Assembly (NCBI GenBank): GCA_013151045.1
Contig: JAADIY010000031.1
Span: forward strand, 1-45,920
Length of the DNA: 45,920 nucleotides
Direction of reading: 5' to 3'
From: Gammaproteobacteria bacterium
GTDB lineage: Bacteria; Pseudomonadota; Gammaproteobacteria; GCA-2400775
In this document: one piece after another, positions 17,534 through 26,475 of the stretch
Layout of the letters: each line of letters opens with the position of its first letter
Position numbering within the stretch: the first letter of the stretch is position 1
Position numbers and translations under genes: made by a program
The notes under the pieces: generated by a model
Seen by the model: only the letters and a program-made list of their open reading frames with translations
The model's database searches: none
What the model was told of the DNA's origin: nothing

Positions 17534-18505
17534 TCAACTGAAGTGATCATAACCACGTGACTCCAAACTTTCACGCTCTCCACTCGCACCAACACACCAC
17601 AGTCCTTTTTCTTCTGTAATAGTGCCAATTTGATAAACGGGACAGTTTTCTGCTTCTAAATGAGTCAACATCGCATCGCTCTTATTCTTTGGCACAGTAA
17701 AACATAACTCGTAATCGTCACCACCATAGAGCGCCATTTTATGGCTATCCTCTTCACCCACACTATCCTGCATTGCATTAGAAAGTGGAATACTCTTCAG
17801 TAGCAGCTCTGCACCAACATCACTTTTAGTCAATATATGGGATAAATCCGCAGCCAAACCGTCAGAAACATCAATAGCAGAGTTAGCAAAATGGCTTAAG
17901 TTTAAGCCTGCTTTAACTCTTGGAATTGGACGGTGTAGTTTTTCGCAGATAGTCGGCTGATTAACGCTATCAATACTGTTTTCACCTTTAATAAAGGCCA
18001 AAGCTAAACATGCATCACCTAAAGGTCCCGTAACAAATATACCATCACCGACTTTAGCACCATCACGACGCAAGGCCTGACCTTGTTTAACCAGACCACA
18101 TGCTTGAATCGTTATTGATAAAGGGCCTCTCACCGTATCACCACCAATCAGTGCAATACCGTGCTCCAAGACTAACTCCGAAAGCCCACGTGAAAATTCA
18201 GCCAACCATACCTTATCAATCTCAGGCAAAGTAAGAGACAAGGTAAACCACGTAGGTTTCGCCGCCATTGCCGCCAAATCACTAAGATTTACTGCTAAGG
18301 CTTTATAGGCAATAGATGCCGGTTCGGCATCAGCGAAAAAGTGCACACCGGCTATCAAAGTATCGACTGTAGTCACTAGCTCGCAATCAACAGGAACGGT
18401 AGTTATTGCCGCATCATCACCAACACCTAATTGCACAAGCTCGTTGTGACCGAGCTTAGAAAAATACTGTGCAATCAGATCAAATTCTGGCGAGGGAACC
18501 GGCAC
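17534..18505 (-). CDS. thiL: thiamine-monophosphate kinase
   Basis: ThiL phosphorylates thiamine monophosphate to the cofactor thiamine diphosphate. Residues 1-323 show the family layout: GVGDDAAITTVP for ATP/metal binding, TVDTLIAGVHF, GGDTVRGPLSITI, FVTGPLGD, IDVSDGLAADL and LYGGDDYELCFT. The start is a GTG at 18505, five bases after the nusB stop, so translation is probably coupled to nusB. The nusB-thiL-pgpA order is common in proteobacteria. Confidence 0.96.
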   Translation of the reverse strand: MPVPSPEFDLIAQYFSKLGHNELVQLGVGDDAAITTVPVDCELVTTVDTLIAGVHFFADAEPASIAYKALAVNLSDLAAMAAKPTWFTLSLTLPEIDKVWLAEFSRGLSELVLEHGIALIGGDTVRGPLSITIQACGLVKQGQALRRDGAKVGDGIFVTGPLGDACLALAFIKGENSIDSVNQPTICEKLHRPIPRVKAGLNLSHFANSAIDVSDGLAADLSHILTKSDVGAELLLKSIPLSNAMQDSVGEEDSHKMALYGGDDYELCFTVPKNKSDAMLTHLEAENCPVYQIGTITEEKGLWCVGASGERESLESRGYDHFS

Positions 18506-18510
18506 GGGAG

Positions 18511-18963
18511 TTAAACCGTTTTAGCGTGTTCAATTTCTTGAGCACGGTACTTACCTTTTAGCTTATCAAGCACGCCATTAATATACTTATAGCTTTCTTC
18601 TGCGCCAAAAAGTTTTGCTGCCTCTATCGCTTCGTTAATCACTACTTTATAAGGCACGTCGGGCCTATGTTGCAATTCGTAAGCACCAATGCGCAGAACT
18701 GCTGACTCAACTGGGTCAAGCTGCTCAATGGGTCGGTCTAGCAGTGGTGATAGCGCATCGTCAATAGAAGCCGCATTGGCAGACACTTTAGAGACTAACT
18801 CTTTAAAGTATTCTGTCACCGTTTCGTTCATTTCCTGATCAGTAAGGAATTTTGAGACAATATCGTCACGGTCTTGGCCAGTAATTTGCCATTGATATAA
18901 AGCCTGTACGGCTAAGTTTCTCGCTTTGTGGCGAGAACGTGTAATTGATGGTGGTTTTGACAT
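18511..18963 (-). CDS. nusB: transcription antitermination factor NusB
   Basis: The 150-residue all-helical protein matches NusB, which with NusE binds boxA RNA in rRNA antitermination. Seen motifs are RHKARNLAVQALYQWQ, LDPVESAVLRIGAYEL and PYKVVINEAIEAAKLFG, then YKYINGVLDKL. The ATG lies six bases after ribH, in the usual ribH-nusB arrangement. Confidence 0.96.
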   Translation of the reverse strand: MSKPPSITRSRHKARNLAVQALYQWQITGQDRDDIVSKFLTDQEMNETVTEYFKELVSKVSANAASIDDALSPLLDRPIEQLDPVESAVLRIGAYELQHRPDVPYKVVINEAIEAAKLFGAEESYKYINGVLDKLKGKYRAQEIEHAKTV

Positions 18964-18969
18964 AAAGAC

Positions 18970-19443
18970 CTAATCTTCCAATTGTGCTAAAGCATTAACA
19001 GTTTCAAGCGCAGCTAAAGCTGCTTCTGCACCTTTATTACCTGCCTTGGTACCGGCTCGCTCAATCGCTTGCTCAATACTATCTACCGTCAACACACCAA
19101 AACCAACGGGTATATCGTATGACAATTGAATATCAGCTAAACCTCGAGTACAGCTACCAGCGACGTAATCAAAATGTGGTGTACCACCACGGATTACTGC
19201 ACCTAAAGCGATAATCGCCTGATACTCACCGGTTGCGGCCAGTCGTTTTGCAGCAAGCGGAATCTCAAAGGCTCCCGGCACATAGAGCACTTCAATATCC
19301 TTCTCAATTACACCGTGTTGTTCAAGTGTATCAATCGCTCCAGCGACCAATTGACTCACAATGAATTCATTAAACCGCCCAGCTACGATACCGAAACGCG
19401 TATGCTTCGCCACCAAGTTACCACGTATTGTTTTTATCGCCAT
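18970..19443 (-). CDS. ribH: 6,7-dimethyl-8-ribityllumazine synthase
   Basis: RibH joins the ribBA product (dihydroxybutanone phosphate) with the pyrimidine intermediate to form lumazine, the substrate of RibE. The 157 residues contain the substrate loop [48 protein letters not shown] with the catalytic His, and [17 protein letters not shown]. The ATG at 19443 with GGTGG just before it is the better start; a GTG three codons upstream is also in frame. Confidence 0.96.
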   Translation of the reverse strand: MAIKTIRGNLVAKHTRFGIVAGRFNEFIVSQLVAGAIDTLEQHGVIEKDIEVLYVPGAFEIPLAAKRLAATGEYQAIIALGAVIRGGTPHFDYVAGSCTRGLADIQLSYDIPVGFGVLTVDSIEQAIERAGTKAGNKGAEAALAALETVNALAQLED

Positions 19444-19483
19444 TGAAACCACCTATCTAAAAAAATTTGTACTCGTTGCGCTA

Positions 19484-20617
19484 CTAACACCCAGAGCAAC
19501 TCACATAGTCGATCACTTCCAAGCCAAAACCTGAAAGCCCATGAAAACGTTTAGGAGAACTCAATATACGCATTTGACTGACGCCAAGATCAACCAGCAT
19601 TTGCGCACCCACACCGTAAGTTCGAACATCATTATGCCCTTTGGCTGCGTTATAAGCCGCAGAGTCTTTATCACTGCTGCCCTTAGTATTTAATGCATCG
19701 ACTCGCTGATCAAAAGTTTTAGCGCTAGCATCATGAGCAAGGATAATAACAACACCCGGCTCTTTAGAATTTGATATCGCCTGCATCGCTTTATGTAAGG
19801 GAATCCCTGCGCCGGCCATATCAAGCGATAAGATATCGTTAAACGTATCTTGCACATGAACGCGCACAAGCACAGGCTCGCCCGGTTTTATTTCCCCTGA
19901 AATCAAGGCCAAGTGTGTGTCTTCAGTAATCAAGTCCTGGTAAGCGACTAATTTAAATTCACCAAACTCCGTCGGCAATACAGATTCCGCACCTCGACAA
20001 ATGGTTTTCTCATTATTCAAACGGTAACTAATTAAATCTGCAATCGTGCCCATTTTCAGATCATGCTCTGCGGCAAATATTTCCAAGTCTGGGCGTCGTG
20101 CCATCGTGCCGTCTTCATTGAGAATTTCTACGATAACCGCACTCGGGTCTAAACCCGCTAAACGAGCTAAATCACACCCTGCCTCAGTATGCCCTGCCCG
20201 CGTTAACACATTGCCTGGTTGCGCCATAATAGGAAACACATGACCAGGTTGACGTATATCTGCTGCACCCGCATCAGCAGCAACTGCTGCTTTAACTGTT
20301 GTCGCGCGATCAGCCGCGGAGATGCCGGTGGTAACGCCCGTTGATGCCTCTATAGAAAGCGTAAAATTAGTCCGGTGCTCGGCATTGGTACTGTGCACCA
20401 TCAGTGGCAGTGCTAGCTGCTGACAGCGTTCCGGAGTTAATGTTAAACAAATCAAACCACGGCCATAACGCGCCATAAAATTGATATCTTGCGTATCCAC
20501 TTTTTCAGCAGCCATAATAAGGTCGCCTTCATTTTCGCGATCCTCATCATCCATCAACACAACCATCTTGCCGTTACGGATGTCTTCTATAATTTCTTCA
20601 ATAGTATTTAGTGGCAT
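19484..20617 (-). CDS. ribBA: 3,4-dihydroxy-2-butanone-4-phosphate synthase with degenerate GTP cyclohydrolase II domain
   Basis: Residues 1-~200 are a complete RibB domain, with the acidic loop MDDEDRENEGDLIMAAE, STGVTTGISAADR, and RAGHTEAGCDLARLAGL; it makes dihydroxybutanone phosphate from ribulose 5-phosphate. Residues ~205-377 are aligned by position with RibA. They lack the zinc ligands C-x10-C-x-C (the site reads VLVRVHVQDTFNDILSLDMA, with no Cys), and the HRQEGRGIGL-type motif is replaced by LAHDASAKTFDQR. The C-terminal half is therefore probably not a GTP cyclohydrolase II. Such RibB-RibA-like proteins with a degenerate second half are known in gammaproteobacteria, where a separate ribA exists. 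It sits between ribE and ribH. Confidence 0.95.
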   Translation of the reverse strand: MPLNTIEEIIEDIRNGKMVVLMDDEDRENEGDLIMAAEKVDTQDINFMARYGRGLICLTLTPERCQQLALPLMVHSTNAEHRTNFTLSIEASTGVTTGISAADRATTVKAAVAADAGAADIRQPGHVFPIMAQPGNVLTRAGHTEAGCDLARLAGLDPSAVIVEILNEDGTMARRPDLEIFAAEHDLKMGTIADLISYRLNNEKTICRGAESVLPTEFGEFKLVAYQDLITEDTHLALISGEIKPGEPVLVRVHVQDTFNDILSLDMAGAGIPLHKAMQAISNSKEPGVVIILAHDASAKTFDQRVDALNTKGSSDKDSAAYNAAKGHNDVRTYGVGAQMLVDLGVSQMRILSSPKRFHGLSGFGLEVIDYVSCSGC

Positions 20618-20651
20618 ACGACTCTATTATTTCCAATAATATATTTTTCTA

Positions 20652-21311
20652 TTAACCAATAAACCCAGCATCATACAGCGATGCTGCTGTTATTTTATCT
20701 TTCTGTTGCTCTTGGTCACTATTACAAACGAGCAAGCGTTCCAAATAGCGCGCAACAACATCAACCTCAATATTGACCACACTGCCCTGCTTATATTCAG
20801 AGATAATCGTCTTGCTCATGGTGTGCGGCACAATATTAATATCAAAACACTGTCCGTTTATTTGATTCACGGTCAAACTCACACCATCGATACATACCGA
20901 CCCTTTAGCAGCGATATACTTAGCCAAGTCGCTAGGCACTTCGATAGTAAAGCGTACAGAACGCGCGTCTTCGCTGCGTGATTGCACCTTACCGATACCG
21001 TCAACGTGTCCGCTAACAAGGTGCCCACCTAAACGTGTGGTCAGCTGCATCGCTTTTTCTAAATTTAATGGTGCACCCAGCTGCAATTGACCCAAAGTGG
21101 TATGAGATAAGGTTTCATTTGAAACATCCGCGCTAAATGCATTGCTGAAAAAATCGATCACCGTCAAACATACGCCATTAACGGCAATACTGTCACCGAG
21201 CGAAACATCAGACATATCCATATCACCTGTCTCGATATGCAGTCTGACATCACCACTCTTAGCTTCGTTGCGCGCTAGCTGGCCAAGCGCTTCTATAATC
21301 CCTGTAAACAT
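20652..21311 (-). CDS. ribE: riboflavin synthase alpha subunit
   Basis: The enzyme dismutates two lumazines to riboflavin and the pyrimidine intermediate. The 219 residues show the internal duplication of the family: MFTGIIEALG with SIAVNGVCLTV in the first half, and GHLVSGHVDGIG with GSVCIDGVSLTVN in the second. The C-terminal helix ends YLERLLVCNS plus a tail. The start ATG at 21311 gives the canonical MFTGI N-terminus. Also named ribC in some genomes. It lies 34 bp upstream of ribBA. Confidence 0.96.
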   Translation of the reverse strand: MFTGIIEALGQLARNEAKSGDVRLHIETGDMDMSDVSLGDSIAVNGVCLTVIDFFSNAFSADVSNETLSHTTLGQLQLGAPLNLEKAMQLTTRLGGHLVSGHVDGIGKVQSRSEDARSVRFTIEVPSDLAKYIAAKGSVCIDGVSLTVNQINGQCFDINIVPHTMSKTIISEYKQGSVVNIEVDVVARYLERLLVCNSDQEQQKDKITAASLYDAGFIG

Positions 21312-21370
21312 CAATCTCTACCAATAACAAAATTAGTATTCATTTTTACACTGTATTTTTGACAAATCAT

Positions 21371-22501
21371 TCATTGATAAACTGGCTTTGCACTAATACG
21401 CCAATCATCACCTACCGCACGAATATCATTAATAGACAACCCAATCGAATCTGCCATATCGTCTAACGGTAATTCAAATAAAGGACGCGCATTAGAACCC
21501 ATTAATTTTGGCGCCATATAAACAATCAACTCATCAACTAAATTTGCTTTTAAAAACGCGCCGCATAATGTCGGTCCGGCTTCTAATAACACTTCGTTTA
21601 TTTGGCGTTGCCCAAGGTAGGTCAATGTCTTATTCACATCAACACGCCCCGACTCGTTGGCACACACTTCCACCGCAATGCCGCGGCTCTCAAAAGTCAA
21701 ATAACGCTCAGCTGACTGACTCGCCGTAATCACCATCGACGCACCAGGCGGACCATATATCTGAGCATGCGGCTCGGTTTTTAATTCACTATCCATCACC
21801 ACCCGCAACGGCTGGCCGTGCTCAGCAAGCGGCAAACTCAACTCATCTGCGGCCTCTAACTCAGACCAACGCACCTGCATAGATGGCTGGTCTTTAATGA
21901 CGGTACCGCAGCCAGTAATAATCGCATCACATTGACCACGTAATCGCTGCACATCTAGTCTTGCCGCCTTAGACGTAATCCACTGACTCTCACCACTACC
22001 CATAGCAGTGCGGCCGTCTAAGCTCATCGCCAATTTGCAATAAACATAAGGCCGTTGATGCTGCATGCGCAAAATAAAACCTTTGTTTAAACGCATGGCT
22101 TGCTCACGTAATAAACCTAGGTCAACATCGATACCTATCGTCTTAAGCTTAGCCACACCCTGGCCAAACACTTGCGGGTTTGGGTCTTCAGTGGCGATGA
22201 CCACACGCTTTACTCCCGCGGCTATCAAGGCTTTATCACAAGGCCCTGTACGCCCTTGATGACAACATGGCTCCAAAGTAACGTAACAAGTCGCACCTTG
22301 AGCGCGATCACCAGCCATTTTTAAGGCAATAATTTCTGCGTGGTCGCCACCCGCTTTTTGATGCCAACCTGTGCCCACAACAGCGTGATTATTAACGATG
22401 ACGCAACCCACCCTGGGATTAGGCCGGGTCGTATAGAGCCCACGCTCAGCAAGCGCTATGGCCTGAGCCATGAAACGATAATCTTCGCTAGTGTAACTCA
22501 A
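21371..22501 (-). CDS. ribD: bifunctional riboflavin deaminase/reductase RibD
   Basis: RibD carries out deamination and side-chain reduction of the pyrimidine intermediate. Residues ~1-145 are the zinc deaminase (RPNPRVGCVIV, GGDHAEIIALK, TLEPCCHQGRTGPC). Residues ~146-376 are the NADPH reductase (KLAMSLDGRTAMGSGESQWI, LRGQCDAIITGCGT, EAGPTLCGAFLKANLVDE). I prefer TTG 22501 as start because GGAG lies six bases before it; a TTG at 22513 is possible. The 190 bp upstream, towards nrdR, are AT-rich and show no FMN riboswitch. Confidence 0.95.
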   Translation of the reverse strand: MSYTSEDYRFMAQAIALAERGLYTTRPNPRVGCVIVNNHAVVGTGWHQKAGGDHAEIIALKMAGDRAQGATCYVTLEPCCHQGRTGPCDKALIAAGVKRVVIATEDPNPQVFGQGVAKLKTIGIDVDLGLLREQAMRLNKGFILRMQHQRPYVYCKLAMSLDGRTAMGSGESQWITSKAARLDVQRLRGQCDAIITGCGTVIKDQPSMQVRWSELEAADELSLPLAEHGQPLRVVMDSELKTEPHAQIYGPPGASMVITASQSAERYLTFESRGIAVEVCANESGRVDVNKTLTYLGQRQINEVLLEAGPTLCGAFLKANLVDELIVYMAPKLMGSNARPLFELPLDDMADSIGLSINDIRAVGDDWRISAKPVYQ

Positions 22502-22693
22502 TGCTAACTCCAATATCTTTCATTTCTTGTATATCGGCTATTGTGGAAAAAATATAACATTAATTTTGATTATTTAATGCTATAAGTCTAAAAATCTAAT
22601 ATAAATACCAGAAAAAATATCTATTTGTGGAGAAAATCTAAAAATACGAAAGAAGAGAAGTGATTGAAAACTTAAAATAAAGGCTATGTTTCA

Positions 22694-23149
22694 CTATTTC
22701 CCTTGTTCTAGCCCTTCAATCTCCTTTTTAAAGGCTTCAATATCTTCAAAACTGTGATACACCGAGGCAAAACGCACATAAGCAACAGCATCTAGATCTT
22801 TAAGCTCTTGCATTACCCAAGAACCTATTAGCTTAGTGTCAACCTCGCGCTCACCCTGGGTCAACAAACGATGCTTTATTCGATGAATAATGTCCTCGAC
22901 TTGATCAATGTTAACGGGTCGTTTTTCTAAGGCTCGCAAAATTCCGTTACGTAACTTATCTTCATCGAAGGGCTCGCGACGAGCATCATGCTTTAGCACT
23001 CGCGGCAAATTAAGTTCAGCTGTTTCATGCGTCGTGAACCTTTCACTACACGCATTGCACTCTCGGCGGCGGCGCACACTGTCACCACCGTTACCTAAAC
23101 GCGAATCAACAACACGTGTGTCATGAGCATCACAAAATGGACAACGCAT
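22694..23149 (-). CDS. nrdR: transcriptional repressor NrdR
   Basis: NrdR represses ribonucleotide reductase operons in response to ATP/dATP. The 151 residues begin with a zinc ribbon ([17 protein letters not shown], then [17 protein letters not shown]). They continue with an ATP-cone ([20 protein letters not shown], then [19 protein letters not shown]). It stands 40 bp after glyA, the standard context. No NrdR target gene is in the window. Confidence 0.97.
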   Translation of the reverse strand: MRCPFCDAHDTRVVDSRLGNGGDSVRRRRECNACSERFTTHETAELNLPRVLKHDARREPFDEDKLRNGILRALEKRPVNIDQVEDIIHRIKHRLLTQGEREVDTKLIGSWVMQELKDLDAVAYVRFASVYHSFEDIEAFKKEIEGLEQGK

Positions 23150-23189
23150 AGCAGACTATACTTTACAGTCAGTTAAAATATTTAAACTA

Positions 23190-24449
23190 CTAGGCTGCAC
23201 GATAAACCGGGAACTGGCTACACAAATCGAGCATCGCTTGTTTTGCTGAAGCAATAGCTGAGTCATCATTAATGCCATCAAGCACATCACATATGGTGTT
23301 ACCCAATAGCTGACATTCTGACTCTTTAAAGCCGCGTGTTGTAACAGCAGCTGTACCCAAACGAACGCCGCTAGTAACAAACGGTGACCGTGGATCATTG
23401 GGTACCGCATTCTTATTCACGGTAATATTAGCTAAGCCTAAGGCTGCCTCGGCATCTTTACCGGTAATATCTTTATCAACTAAATCAACCAAAAACATGT
23501 GATTATCCGTACCACCTGAAACCACCTTATAACCACGCTCAATCAACGTCTTTGCCATCATGCGCGCATTACTGACTACTTGCTTTTGATAATCGGTGAA
23601 ACCAGGCTCCAATGCTTCTTTAAAGGCGACTGCCTTAGCAGCAATAACATGCATTAAAGGGCCGCCCTGCGAGCCTGGGAACACCATAGAATTAAGTTTT
23701 TTCTCTATCTCAGGGTTAGACTTAGCTAAAATAATCCCACCTCTAGGCCCTCTTAGTGTCTTATGAGTGGTGGATGTCACCACATCAGCTATCGGAACGG
23801 GATTTGGATAGATACCTGCCGCCACTAGGCCCGCAACATGGGCCATATCAACAAATAACAGTGCACCCACTGAATCAGCAATGCGGCGAAAGCGGTCCCA
23901 ATCAACAACACGCGAATAGGCGCTAAATCCTGCAACTATCATTTTAGGCTTATGCTCTACAGCTAAGCGCTCAACTTCATCATAGTCGATCTCGTTTCCG
24001 CTATCATCGAGACCGTACTGTATAGCGTTGTAAATTTTGCCTGAAAAGTTTACATGACTACCATGTGTCAAATGGCCACCATGGGCTAGGCTCATTCCCA
24101 GAATTGTATCGCCTGGTTGCAGCAAGCCCATAAACACCGCTGCATTAGCTTGTGACCCTGAATGCGGTTGAACATTCGCATAATCAGCATCAAACAATTG
24201 CTTTGCACGGTCTATAGCCAAACGCTCTGCCACGTCAACATAGGTACAACCACCGTAATAACGCTTACCTGGGTAACCTTCAGCATACTTATTGGTTAAT
24301 ACTGAACCCTGGGCCTCCATAACGCGCGTACTCGCATAGTTCTCGGAAGCAATTAATTCTACGTGCTCTTCCTGTCTTGTCGCTTCATCGGCAATAGATT
24401 GCGCTAATTCGTCGTCGTACCCAGCGATGGTTTGATTATCTGAAAACAT
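23190..24449 (-). CDS. glyA: serine hydroxymethyltransferase
   Basis: GlyA interconverts serine and glycine with transfer of a one-carbon unit to tetrahydrofolate. The ATG at 24449 (AGGATT upstream) gives 419 residues, close to the E. coli length; a GTG at 24485 would add 12 unlikely residues. Motifs include [50 protein letters not shown] and the PLP-lysine site [13 protein letters not shown]. It heads the minus-strand run glyA-nrdR-ribD-ribE-ribBA-ribH-nusB-thiL-pgpA and is divergent from the GGDEF gene. Confidence 0.98.
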   Translation of the reverse strand: MFSDNQTIAGYDDELAQSIADEATRQEEHVELIASENYASTRVMEAQGSVLTNKYAEGYPGKRYYGGCTYVDVAERLAIDRAKQLFDADYANVQPHSGSQANAAVFMGLLQPGDTILGMSLAHGGHLTHGSHVNFSGKIYNAIQYGLDDSGNEIDYDEVERLAVEHKPKMIVAGFSAYSRVVDWDRFRRIADSVGALLFVDMAHVAGLVAAGIYPNPVPIADVVTSTTHKTLRGPRGGIILAKSNPEIEKKLNSMVFPGSQGGPLMHVIAAKAVAFKEALEPGFTDYQKQVVSNARMMAKTLIERGYKVVSGGTDNHMFLVDLVDKDITGKDAEAALGLANITVNKNAVPNDPRSPFVTSGVRLGTAAVTTRGFKESECQLLGNTICDVLDGINDDSAIASAKQAMLDLCSQFPVYRAA

Positions 24450-24764
24450 GTGAATCCTGATACTTGATTGTCTGTGAGGACGCACATATTAATGTATTTA
24501 GTCAAACCATGCATTTACCATTGGTATTATTGATGACTCTCGCTCACCGTATGCATTACAATTAGTCATAGACTGCGCCAGAGCCTATGTCGGAATTTCT
24601 TACATAAGCAAAGCAGCTAATTTTTGTAGCGGCCATATCTCATTGATATATATAGTAATACATCAATGGCATAAAAACTGCTGATTGCAGCTCGGGGAAC
24701 ACAATTATTATAAAGGTGACTTTGTCACACCCAAAAGTAAGCCAACTTATTCTCATAACCTTGT

Positions 24765-26183
24765 GTGAACATTCACATGCATCAAATAAATCCGCTTGGC
24801 GGACATAAACTAAAAGTCATAAAAACCAGCGAACCGAAATCGATATTGGCGCGTAAGATCATGCGCCTACTGGACGGCTTACACCAAAGCACAACGGGCA
24901 AGGCTATTTATGCCCATGTACAACGTACGCTATGCGATATTGAATCATCGCAAATGGATGTTCAGGATGGTTACGCTAACTTACTCAGCATGTTGCTAGA
25001 CGCTTACGGTGAACATCTTGAGCCAGACTCACCTGAAAAGGTCGAATTAACATTAATGCAGATGAGACTGACACCACCACTATCAATTTCTGAAATTAAC
25101 GCCCTTAAAGAAATTACAGAAGACTTCGCTGCCAAACTTGCTGTATCCGAATCAGCTGGGCATCCGGAATTTCAAAACGAACTCAGTAATATATTGACCG
25201 GCTTAGGCTTTGCGGCGAACGAGTATCACACTGATATCGCCAAAAAAGAGTTCGTGGTATCGGAACCTGCACCCACCCCGACTAACGAAAGTACAGCGGT
25301 TCGACCTACAGCAGAGCCTATTCATACTGAAGACTCAGAAGCAAACAATGACGATGCTTTTCGTAAAATTCTCGAAGGCAATCGATCACGCATACAACGT
25401 ATTCAAACCACGCTTAGTCAACAGCTCAGCGATGCTATTCGACAAAGTGAGCAATTTGGCGTCTTACTTGAACTTGAGCGAGAAGAAATATTACGCTCTG
25501 AAACAGTAGAGCATTTGTGGGAATTAAAAGAAGCCATTTTAAGTGCTGTTGAAAAACTCACTGAGGGTAACCGCAGCCTAGCCAATAAGTTTGATGACAC
25601 ACAGAATTACTTAAAAATTCTCGAAAGCGATAGTCAACAGCTCGGTGATGAACTCGCTCGCGTGCATCTATTAAGTATGACTGACGAATTAACCGAATTA
25701 CCAAACCGTCGCGCTTTCATGCGTCGACTTGAAGATGAAATTGGCCGTGTACAACGCTATGGTTACTCATTAACACTTGCGCTGATTGACCTTGATCACT
25801 TTAAAGCGATCAATGACAATTATGGTCACGCTGGTGGTGATGAAGTCCTGCGCATATTTTGTCAGAAAGTCACCGCCACGTTCCGCCATCACGATATGGT
25901 GGCGCGCTATGGCGGCGAAGAGTTTGCCGTTATTCTGCCAAATACCGATCACGAAGGTGCAGTACGCGCCTTAATGAATGTCAGAGATACAGCAGCTGCA
26001 ACCACAATCAAATTTAACGGCTTCGAGTTTCCGTTAAATACCTTCTCAGCAGGCGTTACCATGTACCGCCCTGGCGAAACACCAAGCAGTTTAATCGAGC
26101 GCGCTGACACTGCGCTGTACCGTGCTAAAGGCCTGGGCAGAAACCGTATTGAAATAGAGCCATTTGAAGGCAGCGAATTTTAA
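24765..26183 (+). CDS. diguanylate cyclase (GGDEF protein) with I-site
   Basis: Residues ~300-465 are a complete GGDEF domain: LTDELTELPNRRAFMRRLEDE, IDLDHFKAINDNYGHAGGDE, active site GGEEF at 383-387, and SLIERADTALYRAKGLGRNR. An inhibitory I-site RHHD stands five residues before GGEEF, so product inhibition by cyclic di-GMP is likely. The first ~290 residues are mainly helical, with a probable coiled coil at ~200-300 (IRQSEQFGVLLELEREEIL); no known sensor domain is recognised and there are no membrane segments, so it is probably cytoplasmic. The start is uncertain between GTG 24765 and ATG 24777; neither has a clear ribosome binding site. Confidence 0.92.
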   Translation: MNIHMHQINPLGGHKLKVIKTSEPKSILARKIMRLLDGLHQSTTGKAIYAHVQRTLCDIESSQMDVQDGYANLLSMLLDAYGEHLEPDSPEKVELTLMQMRLTPPLSISEINALKEITEDFAAKLAVSESAGHPEFQNELSNILTGLGFAANEYHTDIAKKEFVVSEPAPTPTNESTAVRPTAEPIHTEDSEANNDDAFRKILEGNRSRIQRIQTTLSQQLSDAIRQSEQFGVLLELEREEILRSETVEHLWELKEAILSAVEKLTEGNRSLANKFDDTQNYLKILESDSQQLGDELARVHLLSMTDELTELPNRRAFMRRLEDEIGRVQRYGYSLTLALIDLDHFKAINDNYGHAGGDEVLRIFCQKVTATFRHHDMVARYGGEEFAVILPNTDHEGAVRALMNVRDTAAATTIKFNGFEFPLNTFSAGVTMYRPGETPSSLIERADTALYRAKGLGRNRIEIEPFEGSEF

Positions 26184-26475
26184 CTAACCATAGTAAGTCG
26201 TTCAAACAAAATAAAACTGCTCGTTGCAGCAATTTTTCGTTCATCGACCCTAATGGTTTATCCACCACAGGAAAAAATCCTCGCCGCTGGCAAAGTGCGC
26301 GTTTCTTCAAAACGAAAATAGGCCATATACCGTTTGAACTAAAATCAATTCGCTTACCTAACATACACAGATTTAATATTTAAAATATAGTCATTATCAC
26401 TAAGATAAAGACCCTACACGAGCCGTAGATAAGGTAAGCTTAATCGCTTATATTTTTTAGCTTAAGGCTCTCAGC

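Noticed and set aside
22502-22693. Possible FMN riboswitch before ribD
   Set aside because: The AT-rich leader lacks the conserved GC-rich blocks of the FMN element (AGGGTTCT-like core).
26125-26364. 79-codon minus-strand ORF overlapping the end of the GGDEF gene
   Set aside because: It overlaps a well-supported coding region and its product has no recognisable features.
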